A stretch of 64,000 nucleotides of DNA. Origin: Colocasia esculenta (lineage: Eukaryota > Streptophyta > Magnoliopsida > Alismatales > Araceae). Shown here piece after piece: positions 10,122 to 21,570 of this stretch. The notes under the pieces were generated by a model, which saw only the letters and a program-made list of their open reading frames with translations, was not told the DNA's origin and did no database searches. The stretch lies in the NCBI GenBank assembly GCA_014218235.1, contig CM024759.1:6278712-6342711 (forward strand). Reading direction: 5' to 3'. A program made the translations under genes and the position numbers. The first letter of the stretch is position 1. Each line of letters starts with the position of its first letter.

Positions 10122-13100
10122 CTTAGGGCAATCACCACCTTACAAACCATGACAGAAATGCCCTTGGCTAATGACTGCCCAGGGCGCACACCTAATAGAC
10201 CAAAAAAGACAGAAATAACAAATAATAAGAAGAGGACCAAACTACCCTTCGCCTTCTTTACACACCCACACAAGCTGAGCATAGATATCTTACATGCTTA
10301 GCTTGCTTAGCATTCTTCTGAAATCATCTTTTGACAAACTCTTAGTAACTAGTAAGTACATTAGCAACTTGATCTACAGACAGGACATAGGGCAAGCACA
10401 ACTCTTCGGAGTCCAGCTTCTCCCGGATGAAGTGCCTATCCAACTCTATGTGTTTTGTACGATCAATGTTGAACAGGATTATTAGCAATGCTGATTGCCG
10501 CCTTGTCACAGTGGAGCTTCATGGGAAGCACTGTGTTCACTCCAATGTCCGCTAGGAGAATCTTCAACCACAACAACTCTGCTACAGTTTGTGCCATGGT
10601 TCTGTATTCAGCCCCTGCACTTGACCTTGCACACATATATTGTTTTGTGCTCCTCCAGGCAACAGGGTTTACACCCAAGTAGATACAATACCCAGATGTT
10701 GACCTCCGATCATCTTGTGATCCAGCCCAATCAGTATCAGAGAACCCTTCCAAACAGCTTTCTTGCTAAATAACAATCATTTTCCTAGATAGGTCTTGAT
10801 ATTTCTCAAGATCTGGTCAACGGCTTGCATGTGCTTAGTTCTGGAGGATGCATGAATTGGCTGACCACATTGGTTGCATATGTATTATGTAATATCCGGC
10901 CAGGTCAAGGACAGGTATATAAGCTTTCCAACCATTTTCTGATACCTGCCTTTTTTAGCCTCTGAGAGAGCTTCTCCATCAAGAATACTTAGCTTGTGAT
11001 TCATTTCAATTGGAGTATCAGTAGGTCTACTTCCCATTTTCCCCATCTCTTTCAGCAAATCAAGTGCATACTTCCTTTGAGAATATGAATGCTGCCTTGA
11101 GATCTTGCAACTTAAATCTCAAGAAAATATTTCAAGGGACCAAGATCTTTAATCTCAAATTCCTCAGCTAGATTATCTCTCAGCTGCTGGATTGCAACAA
11201 GATCATCACTGGTAACCACTAACGACCATATCTCCACATATACAAGAAGGATAACAACCTGTCCACTTTTCCACTTCACAAAGAGAGTGTGGTCAACATT
11301 TCCTTGTTTAAAACCCATCTTTAGCATAGTTGTTCTTAGCTTTTCAAACCAAGCTCTAGGGGACTGTTTCAGACCATAAGCTTACAAACTTTCCCATCTA
11401 TAGTCAATCCTAGGGGAGGTTGCTTTTCACCTCTTCAGTTAATTCCTCATTAAAGAGCACATTTTTTACATCAAGATGATGCAACTCCTAGTTATGGTGG
11501 AGAACAAGTGACAGCAGAACCCGAAAAAAGGATAACTTGGCAACTGAAGCAAATGTTTCTCGGTAATAAATGTCATAGGTCTGTGTAAACCATTTGGCAA
11601 CTAATTCTGCCATGTACCTTTCCACGGTTGTAACGTACTAATGTTTTTGGATCCAGATTAATAGGTTTCGAAGTGGATTTGGTCGTCAAGAAACTTGAAG
11701 TTATCGTCCAAATTCTTGCAGATGTGAACTCTGAAGGTTCAGAGTGTCGTGGCGCGGTTCTTCCTGAAGAAGCAAGTGGCTGCTTAGGGTTTTAGCAGAC
11801 GAAAAGTTATCCAAAATAACAATTTATATGAAAATAGGATTTCAAAGGCTGAAATATGGGATTTGGAGGCTAAAACAACACTTTATCGCTGTTGGCAGTA
11901 AACCACGACGACCGTCTCGAAGTGTTGATTCTGAATTAGGGTCATGTGCACGATACTGACACCTGAGCGAAAAAGTACACCCATTTTGCTGCCAGGGTGT
12001 CAAAATATGCCTTCTAGACATGAAGGTGACGTAGGGGAATGTCGTCTTATAAGGCAACATTTGGGGCTGCCGCCTTCATACTATTAAGGCGACTGCCTTG
12101 ATTCTCATCTTATTTAGGCGATTGAATGAGTAGCTGCGTTCTTGGTTGGCAGTTAGAAATTATAGAAAGATCCATATCATAGTTGTCAAGACGCCCGCCT
12201 AAATGGCGCCTAAGTGCCGCCTAGGCAGGAAGGCGCCCAACTGAGGGCTAGGCGAAGATCCACCTTATAGGGACCCAAAAAGAGTAAAAGACATCCCGAG
12301 GCAGGCTAGGTGAGCGCCTTGGCCCACTTGGGTGCCTTGGGTGGCCTAGGCCCTATGAGACATGCTTTGTTTGGTCTTATTTCCATGAATATCATTCAAG
12401 TAAATGATTTACATTTACGTAAAATACTACATATAAATAAGAAAGTATCCTTTATTTGAATTCAATAAAAATATCAAAAAAAATTATATCTCTTACTAAT
12501 AAAAAGTCAACTATCTCATCTAAGAAGAAAATCATGATCTTGACGGTTCTATCAAAATGTCGACTTTTTAATCCTTCATAATTTGATCTAACTAAAAATT
12601 TCATAATTTAAATAAAACCTATGGAACAATGCAGGTCGATTTGCTTATGCTTACTCGCACATTGGAGAATTCAATTCCTCAAATTCCATATTCTAACATT
12701 GTTCATTAGATTGTGAACATTGTCACAGTCATTAAATGTTAAAAAAAATCCTAATTATTCGAGAACCATCTAAATTTATTATGCTTTTAATATTTTGAGT
12801 GAATATTATGTTCTAATTTTAATTATAATGTCATATTAACATCTTTATTATATAATTGTATTTTGATTATTCATACATTATATATTTTTAGATACTTAAA
12901 TTCCATATAGGAGGGAGATATCACGTTGGGCACCACCTTGGACGTCTACGCGCCGCTTAGGCAGGCGCCTAAGCACTTAGGCACTCAAAGACCCCAAGAA
13001 TGCCTTGGGGTGTCGTGGGGCGCCTTGACAACTATAATTAAACCCTCACAGCCTCTCCATCCCCCGCCAACCTGTGCAACACACAGTCATTAGACTGCAC

Positions 13101-16100
13101 ATAATCTAATGACTATGTGAACACAGTCATTAAACCCTCCCGGCCTCCCCCTCCCAACTTGTGTGGCACACAGTCATTAGACTGTGTTTAGTGTTCACAC
13201 AATCATTAGACTGTGAATACAGCCATTAGACTTGTTCAATGCCTATAGCCAAATAATTATTAGTTATTCTAGATTTGACATGAAGGGCAGGCCTAGGAGC
13301 GATGGTAAGGTTTCTCCTGCATGACTTAGAGGTCACGGGTTCAAAATTGGAAACAGCCTCTCAACTTGTCGGGGTAAGGCTGCGTACATCATCCCTTCCC
13401 CAGACCCCGTGCTGGGGAAACCTTGTGCACAGGGTACGCCCTTTTTTATTCTAGATTTAACATATTATGAATATCTTTTTGGCAGGATTAATTAGAATAG
13501 ATTCTACTGCCACACTTGAGACAAATTTGAAGAAGGCCAAATCTAATGATCTAGGTTGGAAGTATTCATATTGGCTCGATGAGCACGATAAGAACAAGGT
13601 GAAATGTGAATTGTGTGGCTCAGTGACCAATGGAGGAATCAAAAGACAAAAAAAAAAATTGATATTTCATTATATATAATTATTTCAATGTTTCCCTCTT
13701 GAATTATGATATGTTGATGCAATAATGTCTATCACATTATGATATCTTTTTTAATTTTTATGAGTATTAAATATTTTTAAGAAATAAATATTCTGTGGGG
13801 GGGGTACTTTTGAGATAGCCCAGATTACACTCTTGAAATAGCCCAGATTGGGCGTCACCTTAAGCACCTATGTGCCGCTTAGGCGGGCACCTAAAAGCTT
13901 AGGTGGCCAAGGAGTCCAAGCACGTCTTGATCACCTTGACAACTATGCCCTCTGTAATGCATCATATTTGGGGATTAGACCCTCAAGTCCCAATTTATTC
14001 TTAACCCACCCACGATAAAGAACCTCTTCAAGGCCTGTCCTTTCTAACAACTTGAAAGGCCTTATTCTGAAATTTTTGAATGCTCTCCATATAACCTGAG
14101 ATTGTGAGGAATTGTTAATGAATATCAAGATTGGAGGTGTTGAACCTCAAATATGATAGATTTTAGGGTGAATTTCTAAAAAAATCCTTGCTGCAGACTG
14201 TAAAATAGAAAGTTCATAACCAGAGGGTAGCATTTTGGATTTCTTTTAGTCACAAGATCCTGAAGTACATTGAAGATTGTAGTGCATCAGAGTCTCAAAA
14301 AAAAAATTTAAAACTCAAAAAAAAATATTGTAGTACATGACACTATAAAGACAATTTAGACCCAGTACCTAACGTTCAGATCTCCACACCAGATCAAAGG
14401 CTTCTCACTTGACAGCAGAACAAAATCCAGCACCCTCTTATCCCATTTTCTTCTTCGTATGAATGAACTTTCGTCATCTTTCCAACCATTGTTGGGAACA
14501 TATGTATTTAATAAACGAAACGACTCAAATTCAGCCAAAATCACCCTTCCATCTGGTTCATGCTTGGCAGCTGCAAACAGAGCACAATAGAGCAGAATAT
14601 GTCCCAATCACCTCCTTATAGTGAGCATGAAATGTAATTAGTGCACCAGAATAGTATTCTGAGAGTACAATGAGATCGCATCTACTCAGCATTTCATATT
14701 TAATACTGGGAATACCTTCGTTCAAATGTTTGTTAAAATGAATTGTGAATTTTTCTAAAGTGTTGTTAAAATGAATTGTGGATCAGAATTCATCAAGAAA
14801 AAGCATACTCAAACAGGCTGCAAAAAAAGAAGATGATGAGATACAAAGAAACTTGTAGAACTCAAACTAATTCAACTATGGTAAGTGATAAATCCCCATG
14901 GACTGAGGCACCTTGTTTTAACATTGTTATAGTTTGTTAATGGCATCTATTCCTGTGAGGAAGTTATTGCCATGTTCTATTTAGAGGCATCTTTAAGAGC
15001 AAACATTTCTTCCTATCACATTCATCACCAAAGTTCCTTTTTGTGCTCGCTGGGCACCTCATCTCTGGGACAGCTGGATATTCTTGTAGCAGGATGTTTA
15101 ATGGACCCAATCCTCGGGCCCAATACTGGTACAGGGTATAAAGGAGCTTATAGTGACTAAGCTTATGTCATCCAGAAGTGGTGAGGTAGGAAGGAGGTTA
15201 GTGTGGCAGTAATGACAGATCTTCTCCAACATATGTGGCCAGTACCAAAGCAGGAGTCCTGGTATCCAACCCAATATGACAATGGAATAAGATGACCAGC
15301 TGTTTTTATCTTGGTAATATGAGGGTGGATGGGACGGAGATCATATAACTTCTAGAAAAAGATGGGAGTTCTGGCCCCTGGGAGATCACAAGATGATGCA
15401 AACTTGTATTGATGATCAGCATCTCAGAGGCTGATGAAGCGGTATTGGTTTTGCAGTATCACCGGTAATGGGATGCTCCTCAAGCTAGTCTATTCACCCA
15501 GCAACCATTCTAGACCCAGACTTTCATACATGGTAATATGGCTCATGCAATGTAGAGGAACTGAAGATGTTGTACCGGACTGCATATTGATGACAGTTGT
15601 TCATGATGGTTCCTTGGAGGTTCATGTGTTGAGGGGAACGTTACTTGTCCAGATGGGATCTCTGTCCTGGAGGCAGAATCCCCAGAGAGAAGAATGGGAG
15701 GCAGAGATCCAATGGCAACTGTTTTGCACTGCAGTGGGGAGGTATCAAGTGGTTGAAGAAAAGGGGGTTTAGGACTGCCAGTCTGACAAGGGGCAGTGCC
15801 AGTTAAATATTCAAATGGCTGCCAAGGAGCCAGCAGCTGCATCTGACACTCTGATCCATCCAAGCGTACTGATGTGGCATGATGGACCATGAGCTCCCTG
15901 TGGGTCACACTTCTGCAAAGATGTTGTTCATGGTCTAATGACTCCGCCTCACAATTAGCCCCATCAACCAATGCGCAGTAAGAAGTAAGTAAACCATTAG
16001 CTCTTGTGAGACCCAATTATATACTCAATTCCTCGAAGACACTGTGTTAGGTTGGCAATCATTGTATAATGATACCCAAGACTGTCTAGACTTGGTCATC

Positions 16101-19100
16101 TTCCTGGCCCAAGCTTACAGGTCCCAAGGCAGAGATCAAGCAATGGAGGGTTCAGGAAGACTTAAGAGTGTATACGCTCAAGAATCTTCTCTCATTCCCT
16201 TCACTACACCAAGTCACTGCCAGCGATCATAGAAACCACCAACTCTCCAGAAATATTTCTGAGATGGTGTTGCCTAGGGGTGGCAGCCAGGGGAGAGAAG
16301 ATGGAGTGCAATCTCACTGGAGCCTGACTATGGCCAACTGGCAGCTGGCCAGAGATGGTGATCACCCCTGTCTAGCACAACCTTGCCTTAGGCCCATTCT
16401 CATCAAAGGACTTAATCGGTAATCATGATTGTAAGGCAACATACTCTGAACATGAGCTGTCCCTCCATGTCCTCTCAAGTATGGGCCGAGTTGGTCATAT
16501 CTTTCCCGGAGCAAGGAATTATCCACAATACTTAGATAGGAAAAGATTGGCAATGATCCAGTTGCAAATTGTGCAGGAGAGGCTCACCTGTAGCAAAGGG
16601 CCACCTAGCAATGAAGTGTATGCATCCCAATATGGAGCCACCATGGCATAAAGCTGCCTCTACAAATGGGGACTGGTTTAGAGGTGAACTAGGTTTGTAA
16701 GAGAGCAAGAAAAGATACAAGTCTACATGGAAAAAAGAGTCGGATCCCCTGGGCTGATCCCAATCCCCATCTGGATCAGATTGGTTAATCCACCAAAAGG
16801 ATTGGCCAGATTAAAATTTTATTTTTTGAAAAAAAAAAGGAAAATCATTAAAATTCAGGTAACAATAGGACAAATCAGACATTTTGTCAGGAAAAATATG
16901 TTTTCAATATTTGCATATATATTCATGATATATGTAATTATACATATATATGTATGTCAAATATGATATAATACATATGCATGTCTATATGTGTTTGTGT
17001 ACTTGTATACATAAATATGTAAATTAATGCACGCAGTCATATTAGACATATTAATTCGTGTATATATTTACATATGTATTAACTTATATATGTGAAATAA
17101 CGGTTTATTGCATGTATTATACATACAAGCCCAAAAAAAATCTTTGGAAGAATCGGCCAGATCAGCCTGGGATTGGATGATCCAGACTGATTCGATCTGA
17201 TGCCGGCAGATTTGGCAGAATTTATACAATAAAAGGGGCTACACGAGGAATCAGATGATCCAGACGCAGAATTGGCCAATCCAAACGTGGAATCAGTCAA
17301 TCCTGATTCAGATTAGCCGATTCCACAACCATGCCATCTGGTGGGGGTGGGAGATGTCACAACTCTCACCCCATCTCCCACCAGTTCATACCATGGTTTG
17401 TCATGGCGGGGCGAATCGGCCCGATTCCCCCGAATCGGAGCGGATCAGGGGAAACCCGATCCCTGATTCGCCTGATTCGCCCCGATTCCCTTTATATATA
17501 ATATAAATATATATATATATTATATCATATATGTAATACATATAATATATCTGCAATATATATATATCATATTATATATATTATATATAATATACCCATG
17601 CGAATCGGTCCGATTCGGACCGATTCGGGGGGAATCGGAGCGAATCAGGAGCAACCCGATTCGCCTTCCGATTCCGACTCGGCAAACCATGGTTCATACA
17701 AACTGGTGGGAGTGAGGGGGAGAAGCAACACCCTTTACCCCCCCCCCCCCCAACCAAAAAAAAAAAAGTACCACCAGCTGTGCCAACCAGTTCCTCCCCA
17801 CTTGGAAAACAAGTTCAAGAAGCACAACAACAATACAACTCACAACAAGTGAAGAGGCAACAAACAAGAAGCAGAACAAGGCAGCCAACAAGTGAAAAGG
17901 GAAAAGTGAACAAGAAGTGACGAACAACAAGAAGACCAGCAACAGCAGCGAGAAAAAAGAAAAGAGGGGCAATAGCAGGCAGCAAGCAGGGACAAGAGCA
18001 AGATCGAGTCTAGAAGGTAAGACTAGCAATGAAAGTTCAGAAATTCTGAAGACAAGGCCAAGCATCTCAAATTTGTTGCTTATATACCCTTGTAAATTAA
18101 CTCTTTGAAATGATATACATGTCATAACATTGTAGAAATACTTGCACATGATCCTTTTTCTCTAAGAAAATATGACCATGTGGTCAGACACTGCACTTTG
18201 AATATGTTTCGTCTACAGTCACATCCTACACTTCATGAAACAAAATTTCTTAAATCATCAACAACATCCAAAGACCATCGGTAACTGTGGAATAAAACAA
18301 AGGCATAATTGACAAATTCACAGGGAATAAAAAAAAATGTAAACTCAATTGCTGCTACATCCTAGGTTGCTGGGAATTATCTATGTGACCCTACAACAAA
18401 AATAATAGTAATAATATAAATAACAATAAATATAAAATAATAATAATACAATATACAACAAATAATCGGAAACGCAATCATGAACTTCTATAAATCAAAA
18501 GACTAAAAAAATATATCACCATCTTGCATAACTAATGATGGCAAATCTAAATTTAAGTTGGTTTTCTTTATGTAAATTTGGAGTTATGATGATCATATTC
18601 TAGATATCTTTGTGGCTGTTAGCTAGGGGTATTCGGTAATATGACTGATGTAAATTAGCACCAACCGAGATTGGCAGGGAGAGGCAAAGGATATGGATCC
18701 TCAGTCTTCAACCTGATCCAAACACACAACCCCCAAGGGTTCACCCCAAATCTTTGGAGTTCCCACTAATCGAGTGGTTAATGGGATGTAATTCAATATA
18801 TAAATAAAACCAACAGAAGAACAAAATAAAGAGGTGAAATTCTTCACTGAAACAGGCAGTTAAAGGATGTCAGCTGAATGACATGGCCCCAAGCAGTCTC
18901 ACCCAGTTTAGAGTCTTTAGACCCCAGGGACTTGCAAGGGGAAGCAAGAAAAAGGGGATCACCAGTGGAACATTCCAGCCAAAAAAAATAATGATTGGGA
19001 GCTCGATGCACTCAGAATATTTGGCATGGTCATCAATGTTCTAGGTATACCACAGGTGGGCAAGATAATATTATGTGATAATAATGACATCTGAAAATGC

Positions 19101-21570
19101 AGAATGCCTCATCCTGAAATAAGTAGCTGAGTTGTAATACTTACATGTCGGATCAAGGGAAAAGGTGACCTTTTTAGGCTGGAATTGACGTTTAACAAGT
19201 AAAGCAGTCCCTGCATACTTGGAATCTGAAAGAGACCACCAAACACGGTAGCTTTTAAATAGAGGACTGGATAATGCACGCACAAGCACCTGCATGGTTG
19301 CCAGTGCACACTCAAACTATGAGTTTGAAAATTGTTTGAAACCAGCAAGGCAAATTCAATAAAAAACAAATATTTAAAACACAAGAAGAATGACAAACTA
19401 CCCATAGAACTGTGGAGGATCTATGGTACATACAAGAGTTGCTGAAGGATAGTACAACCTAACCCCTTTGGTATCTAAACTCTTTTCTGTATGAATGTAA
19501 TTGAACAAAATATGCATAGCTGAATATGCATGCAAATGCCAATTAGCAACATGCAACTAGAACACTTGCTAAACAAGCTCTAATCAAGAAATTGAACTAA
19601 TTCAAATCTGGCCAATAAAGTTGCTATGTAACTATATGAAATGGCAGCACTTACGTTGCCCTCCACTAAAAAGGAATTGTAGAAGGTTTTTGCTAAAGGA
19701 TTGATCATTCCAGTGAAAATGGATTAAACTAGAACCATGACTAGCTCACTCAATAGGGAAGAATCAGCCAAGGACCCGAGGCAAGGAATGAAGAGAAACA
19801 CTTATTGCACTTCTGAAGTGCACTTATTGCACTTCTCAAGGCCTCCCATTGGACAGGCACAATGCGCCGCCAACACATTGCCCAATGGGAGGTGTGAAGT
19901 GCACTTCAAAGTGCAACAAATGTTTCTCAAGAATGAAACATTGAGCTCAGGTAACATGACTAACCTCTACAAAACTACAATTATAAGTCTGGACTTTGGA
20001 GATGCATCAATACTCTTACAATCTCTGGTTGAAAGATAACATAAGCAGCAATTCAACTAAAAGTACAGTCTTCATACATACACCAACTGCAACTGTGCAA
20101 TTTGCCAAGAAAAAAGGGCTGGGTATTGTTTGTTATAATCAAATGCCGTTTATGAGAAAATCCAAAAAAGAAGTCAATGCACATATGCACCTTGATGTCC
20201 AATGGACTCTAATGACATATGCACCTTTCCAACTTCAAAAATTTTACAACCAATAGCTTATGAATGCAGTCACATCAACTCAACACACATTCCTTGCATT
20301 AGAACCATGTGAATGTTCTTCCTTTACTGGCACTGCTATCTGTTTAATAAAACACTCTTTAAGTTAGGTTAATGGTCACCTGCTTTTCTTCGCGTGCTGA
20401 GCTTGTATCATCTTTCAATTCAGAAGGATTTTTTGTAGCACCCTTGGATCCTGCTGCAGGCATCCTTACTTCCTGCAAGAATCCAACCAATTAATGTCAG
20501 AAATCAACATTTTCTTGTCATCAAGCTTGAAGCCTTTATGAGCAATATATGATCGATGTTAAGGGCTTTAAATGGGGATTCCTTGCTTCCTGCATGTATT
20601 TCATCCCTCTTATGTGCCAAACATGTTTTTTTTCATGTCCAACCTATAACCCTCTCGGTCAAATTGCTGAAAGCCTGAAATGCCAAAATGAGATGCCCCT
20701 TCGCACATCATTGCGTGATCCAAAGAACACAAATCCAACTAGTAGTAACATAAATCCCATGTTGCTTGTATTGTAAAACGGCCCCACACTGGAGAAGTAG
20801 ACAAAATCAAGAAAATGACCCTCTCATCCAAAACCTTAAGGCATGGAGTGGAGAGGGCTCCATTATTACAAGCACATTTCCTTTTTTTTTGTGTATGACT
20901 ATCATAACGCGCATAATTACCACGATCCACATAAGTAATCCTTTTGAGGAAAATATAGCCTGATTCCTCACGGAAGACGAAAGCAGACGACTGAACATAA
21001 AACTAGGTTCACAGGTCGATGCTCTCAAAGAACATTAAAAAAAAAAACCACGAATGACCACATCGTAGACGGTAGTCGATGGAATGTACAAAGCACAATC
21101 TAGCCGGCAAAGCACATTCGAATACGCGACGACCCAGCGGCGCAAGAGACCAAATGAAAGCGAAAAATATCACTTTTGACGACAAAACTCATCAAAATCG
21201 AACACTCATTCAATAAAATCATCAGGCAGACTACTGCAACAGGCTAATAAGCGATGAGCATTTGAGAGAGAGAGAGAGTTATGTGTGAGCCGGGACGAGT
21301 TCGCGAAGGGACCTGGAAGCAGATGACATCCGGGTCCAGATCCTCGACGAACTTCGAGAACTCGGGCCAGTCGTTCTTGGCGCGGAGGAGAAGGCTGTTA
21401 GCATTCCAGGTCAGGAACTTGAGGGGCTCCCGGTTCTCCCCTTCCGACACGGCCGAGGCTGGCCCGGCGGCTCCTGGGCCTTCGGCTTCATCTAGGGGAG
21501 GAGCAGTGGCGGAGAGGGCAAGCTTCTTCGCGGAGCCCTCCTTGGGCACCGGCTGGAAGAATCTTTTCAT
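8167..21570 (-). CDS. APE1L: AP endonuclease, exonuclease III family (APE1L-like), 3' end missing
   Basis: Nuclear base-excision-repair enzyme that incises DNA at abasic sites and trims blocked 3' ends. Five exons are visible: 21570-21313, 20472-20380, 19289-19145, 14570-14369 and 8245-8167. All have GT-AG borders and compatible phases, giving about 259 residues. The chosen start is the ATG of MKRFFQP, the family's conserved N-terminus; the upstream in-frame extension has only a GTG. Visible landmarks are FLTWNANS (active-site Asn), the Gln-Glu pair across exons 1-2 (metal-binding Glu), VWWSLSDSKYAGTA, NTYVPNNGW and CGDLNV (catalytic Asp/Asn). The last roughly 100 residues, with the Asp-His dyad, are absent. 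They lie beyond position 1 or are lost. Introns are inflated by transposons. Confidence 0.85.
8246..9493. other. Intron 4 of APE1L, non-coding
   Basis: Ordinary AT-rich intron sequence. A short run of CATCATCATTG/CATCACCATCACC triplet-like repeats lies at 8525-8600. No further exon recognised. Confidence 0.5.
9830..10032. repeat. Cluster of five perfect hairpins in LTR
   Basis: Five consecutive, mutually unrelated hairpins. (1) 9830-9846 with 9860-9876, 17-bp stem. (2) 9881-9891 with 9895-9905, 11 bp. (3) 9914-9922 with 9949-9957, 9 bp, plus an inner 8-bp stem at 9926-9933/9937-9944. (4) 9969-9975 with 9980-9986, 7 bp. (5) 9994-10009 with 10017-10032, 16 bp. All these stems pair perfectly by my reading. 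Read on the minus strand, the cluster is immediately upstream of a TATA-rich stretch, that is, in the U3 promoter position. Confidence 0.9.
10056..10121. repeat. (TA)n microsatellite
   Basis: Uninterrupted TA dinucleotides following 'attctatcta'. Confidence 0.95.
10440..11640 (-). pseudogene. Ty1/copia pol remnant (reverse transcriptase and RNase H)
   Basis: Minus-strand reading gives copia reverse transcriptase words in order: a LHHLDVKN-type stretch near 11480, MGFKQGNVDHTLFVK, LLVYVEIW (where a YVDD-type centre is expected but lost), FEIKDLGPLKYFLEI (to 11112), then after a frameshift PTDTPIEMNHKL and SQFMHASRTKH. RNase H follows with GFSDTDWAGSQDDRRSTSG and LHCDKAAISIANNP (10753-10463). 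Several frameshifts and stops make it non-functional. Integrase and gag were not seen. Confidence 0.85.
11641..12177. other. Repeat debris between copia and inner hAT copy
   Basis: No gene. A short hAT-like fragment with 'ttaaggcgactgccttg' text lies at 12067-12125. Confidence 0.4.
12178..13035. mobile_element. Inner non-autonomous hAT-like element
   Basis: It begins CATAGTTGTCAAGACGCC and ends GGGGCGCCTTGACAACTAT, the same termini as the outer element, with GCCTAGGCAG/CGCTTAGGCAGGCG subterminal repeats. There is no open frame. It contains one arm of the fold-back family (12394-12620). I found no clear 8-bp flanking repeat. Confidence 0.65.
12394..12620 (+). repeat. Single diverged arm of the fold-back family
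   Basis: Collinear with the left arm of 4647-5473: the 'aataagraagtatc', 'aaaaagtcaactctctcatc' and 'ttcataatttga' blocks all recur in order, with substitutions. The second arm is missing. Confidence 0.75.
13282..13445 (+). mobile_element. tRNA-derived SINE (Au-like) with target duplication
   Basis: It contains GAGCGATGGTAAGG (box A region), GGTTCAAAATTGG (box B-like), GGAAACAGCCTCTC, GGGTAAGGCTGCGTACA, CCCCAGACCCC and a T-run end, the pattern of plant Au-type SINEs. Direct repeats TTATTCTAGATTTGACAT (13264-13281) and TTATTCTAGATTTAACAT (13446-13463) flank it with one mismatch. It is a non-coding retroposon mobilised by LINE machinery. Confidence 0.85.
13467..13679 (+). pseudogene. hAT transposase N-terminal BED zinc finger, decayed
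   Basis: Contains DLGWKYSYWLDEHDKNKVKCELCGSV and TNGGIKRQKK, the BED finger of plant hAT transposases (Trp/Tyr lead, CX2C, then GGIKR). The expected His of the second ligand pair is degraded and the frame stops at 13679. No catalytic domain is present. Confidence 0.75.
13948..14368. other. APE1L intron sequence
   Basis: No gene or repeat of note between the hAT end and exon 4. Confidence 0.4.
14369..14570 (-). CDS. APE1L: APE1L exon 4
   Basis: Encodes KHEPDGRVILAEF, LLNTYVPNNGW and PLIWCGDLNV. It starts after TTTGCAG and ends AG|GTACTG, leaving two bases of the next codon. The DLN triad is the catalytic Asp and Asn of the family. Confidence 0.9.
14571..16734. other. APE1L intron 3, unclassified repeat-like region
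   Basis: Frames at 15434-15772 (+) and 15543-16016 (-) overlap, and neither resembles a family I know. The texture around 15000-16700 suggests old retroelement DNA, but I see no reverse transcriptase, integrase or LTR signature. Confidence 0.35.
16735..17345. repeat. GATTC-rich repeat with AT-rich core
   Basis: The ends carry GGCTGATCCCAATCC, CTGGATCAGATTGG, GAATCGGCCAGATCAGCC and GATTAGCCGATTCC words. The middle (16810-17130) is AT-rich with TATATG runs. It resembles the 4090-5775 copy. No coding capacity. Confidence 0.55.
17399..17685. mobile_element. GATTC-rich MITE-like element with 9-bp flanking repeats
   Basis: ACCATGGTT flanks both ends (17390-17398 and 17686-17694). The interior starts with GGGGCGAATCGGCCCGATTC, has an AT-rich centre (17490-17590) and ends with CGATTCCGACTCGGC. 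The insertion lies at the centre of a weak outer inverted repeat: CTCCCACCAGTT at about 17375, and AACTGGTGGGAG at about 17700. Since ACCATGGTT contains the palindrome CCATGG, the duplication is suggestive, not certain. Confidence 0.5.
17700..19144. other. APE1L intron 3, AT/A-rich
   Basis: A short C-run/A-run at 17740-17768 and an (ATA)n-like tract near 18400-18460. No exon recognised. Confidence 0.45.
19145..19289 (-). CDS. APE1L: APE1L exon 3
   Basis: Encodes VLVRALSSPLF to VTFSLDPT, including WWSLSDSKYAGTALLVK. It ends one base into a codon at a GTAAGT donor. Confidence 0.88.
19793..19928. mobile_element. 136-bp hairpin MITE
   Basis: GAGAAACACTTATTGCACTT at the left pairs with the complement of GAGAAACATTTGTTGCACTT at the right. 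The pairing continues through AAGTGCACTT and CCTCCCATTGG to a central GCGCCG loop. The flanks GGAATGAA and, two bases beyond the right end, AGAATGAA look like a target duplication. It lies in APE1L intron 2 (between exons 2 and 3). Its GAGAAA...GCACTT ends recall the element at 45706-45886. Confidence 0.75.
20380..20472 (-). CDS. APE1L: APE1L exon 2
   Basis: 31 codons, EVRMPAAGSKG to AREEKQ, phase 0 at both ends. It supplies the metal-binding Glu directly after the Gln that ends exon 1. Too short to appear as an obvious open frame; it was found by homology to the family and its AG/GT borders. Confidence 0.85.
21313..21570 (-). CDS. APE1L: APE1L exon 1
   Basis: 86 codons, from MKRFFQPVP through a Ser/Ala/Gly-rich linker to WNANSLLLRAKNDW and DPDVICFQ. 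It ends in phase 0 at a CAG|GT donor. It is much more GC-rich than exons 3-5. Confidence 0.85.

Larger units (their letters stand above)
9683..10294 (-). mobile_element. Probable Ty1/copia 3' LTR
   Basis: On the minus strand this lies directly downstream of copia RNase H sequence. It plausibly starts TGTAAGATATC (10294) and ends GGTTGCAACA (9683), the TG...CA form of LTRs. Inside are a (TA)n tract, five perfect hairpins, a TATA-rich stretch at 9792-9826 and then leader-like sequence. The partner LTR was not found, so the borders are provisional. Confidence 0.5.
9494..13947. mobile_element. Nested hAT-type element remnant
   Basis: The left end CATAGTTGTCAAAGCGG (9494) and the right end ending CACCTTGACAACTATG (13947) form terminal inverted repeats. 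Behind them are subterminal GCCTAGGCGG-type words. The flanks CCTCTTAT and CCCTCTGT are near-matching 8-mers, the hAT duplication size. A decayed BED zinc finger near the right end supports hAT. The interior is a nest: a copia remnant, a smaller element with the same termini (12178-13035), a fold-back arm and a SINE. It sits in the APE1L intron between exons 4 and 5. Whether the outer ends belong to a single insertion is inference. Confidence 0.55.

Noticed and set aside
15434..16016. Possible protein genes inside APE1L intron 3
   Set aside because: Two antisense frames overlap and neither resembles a known family.
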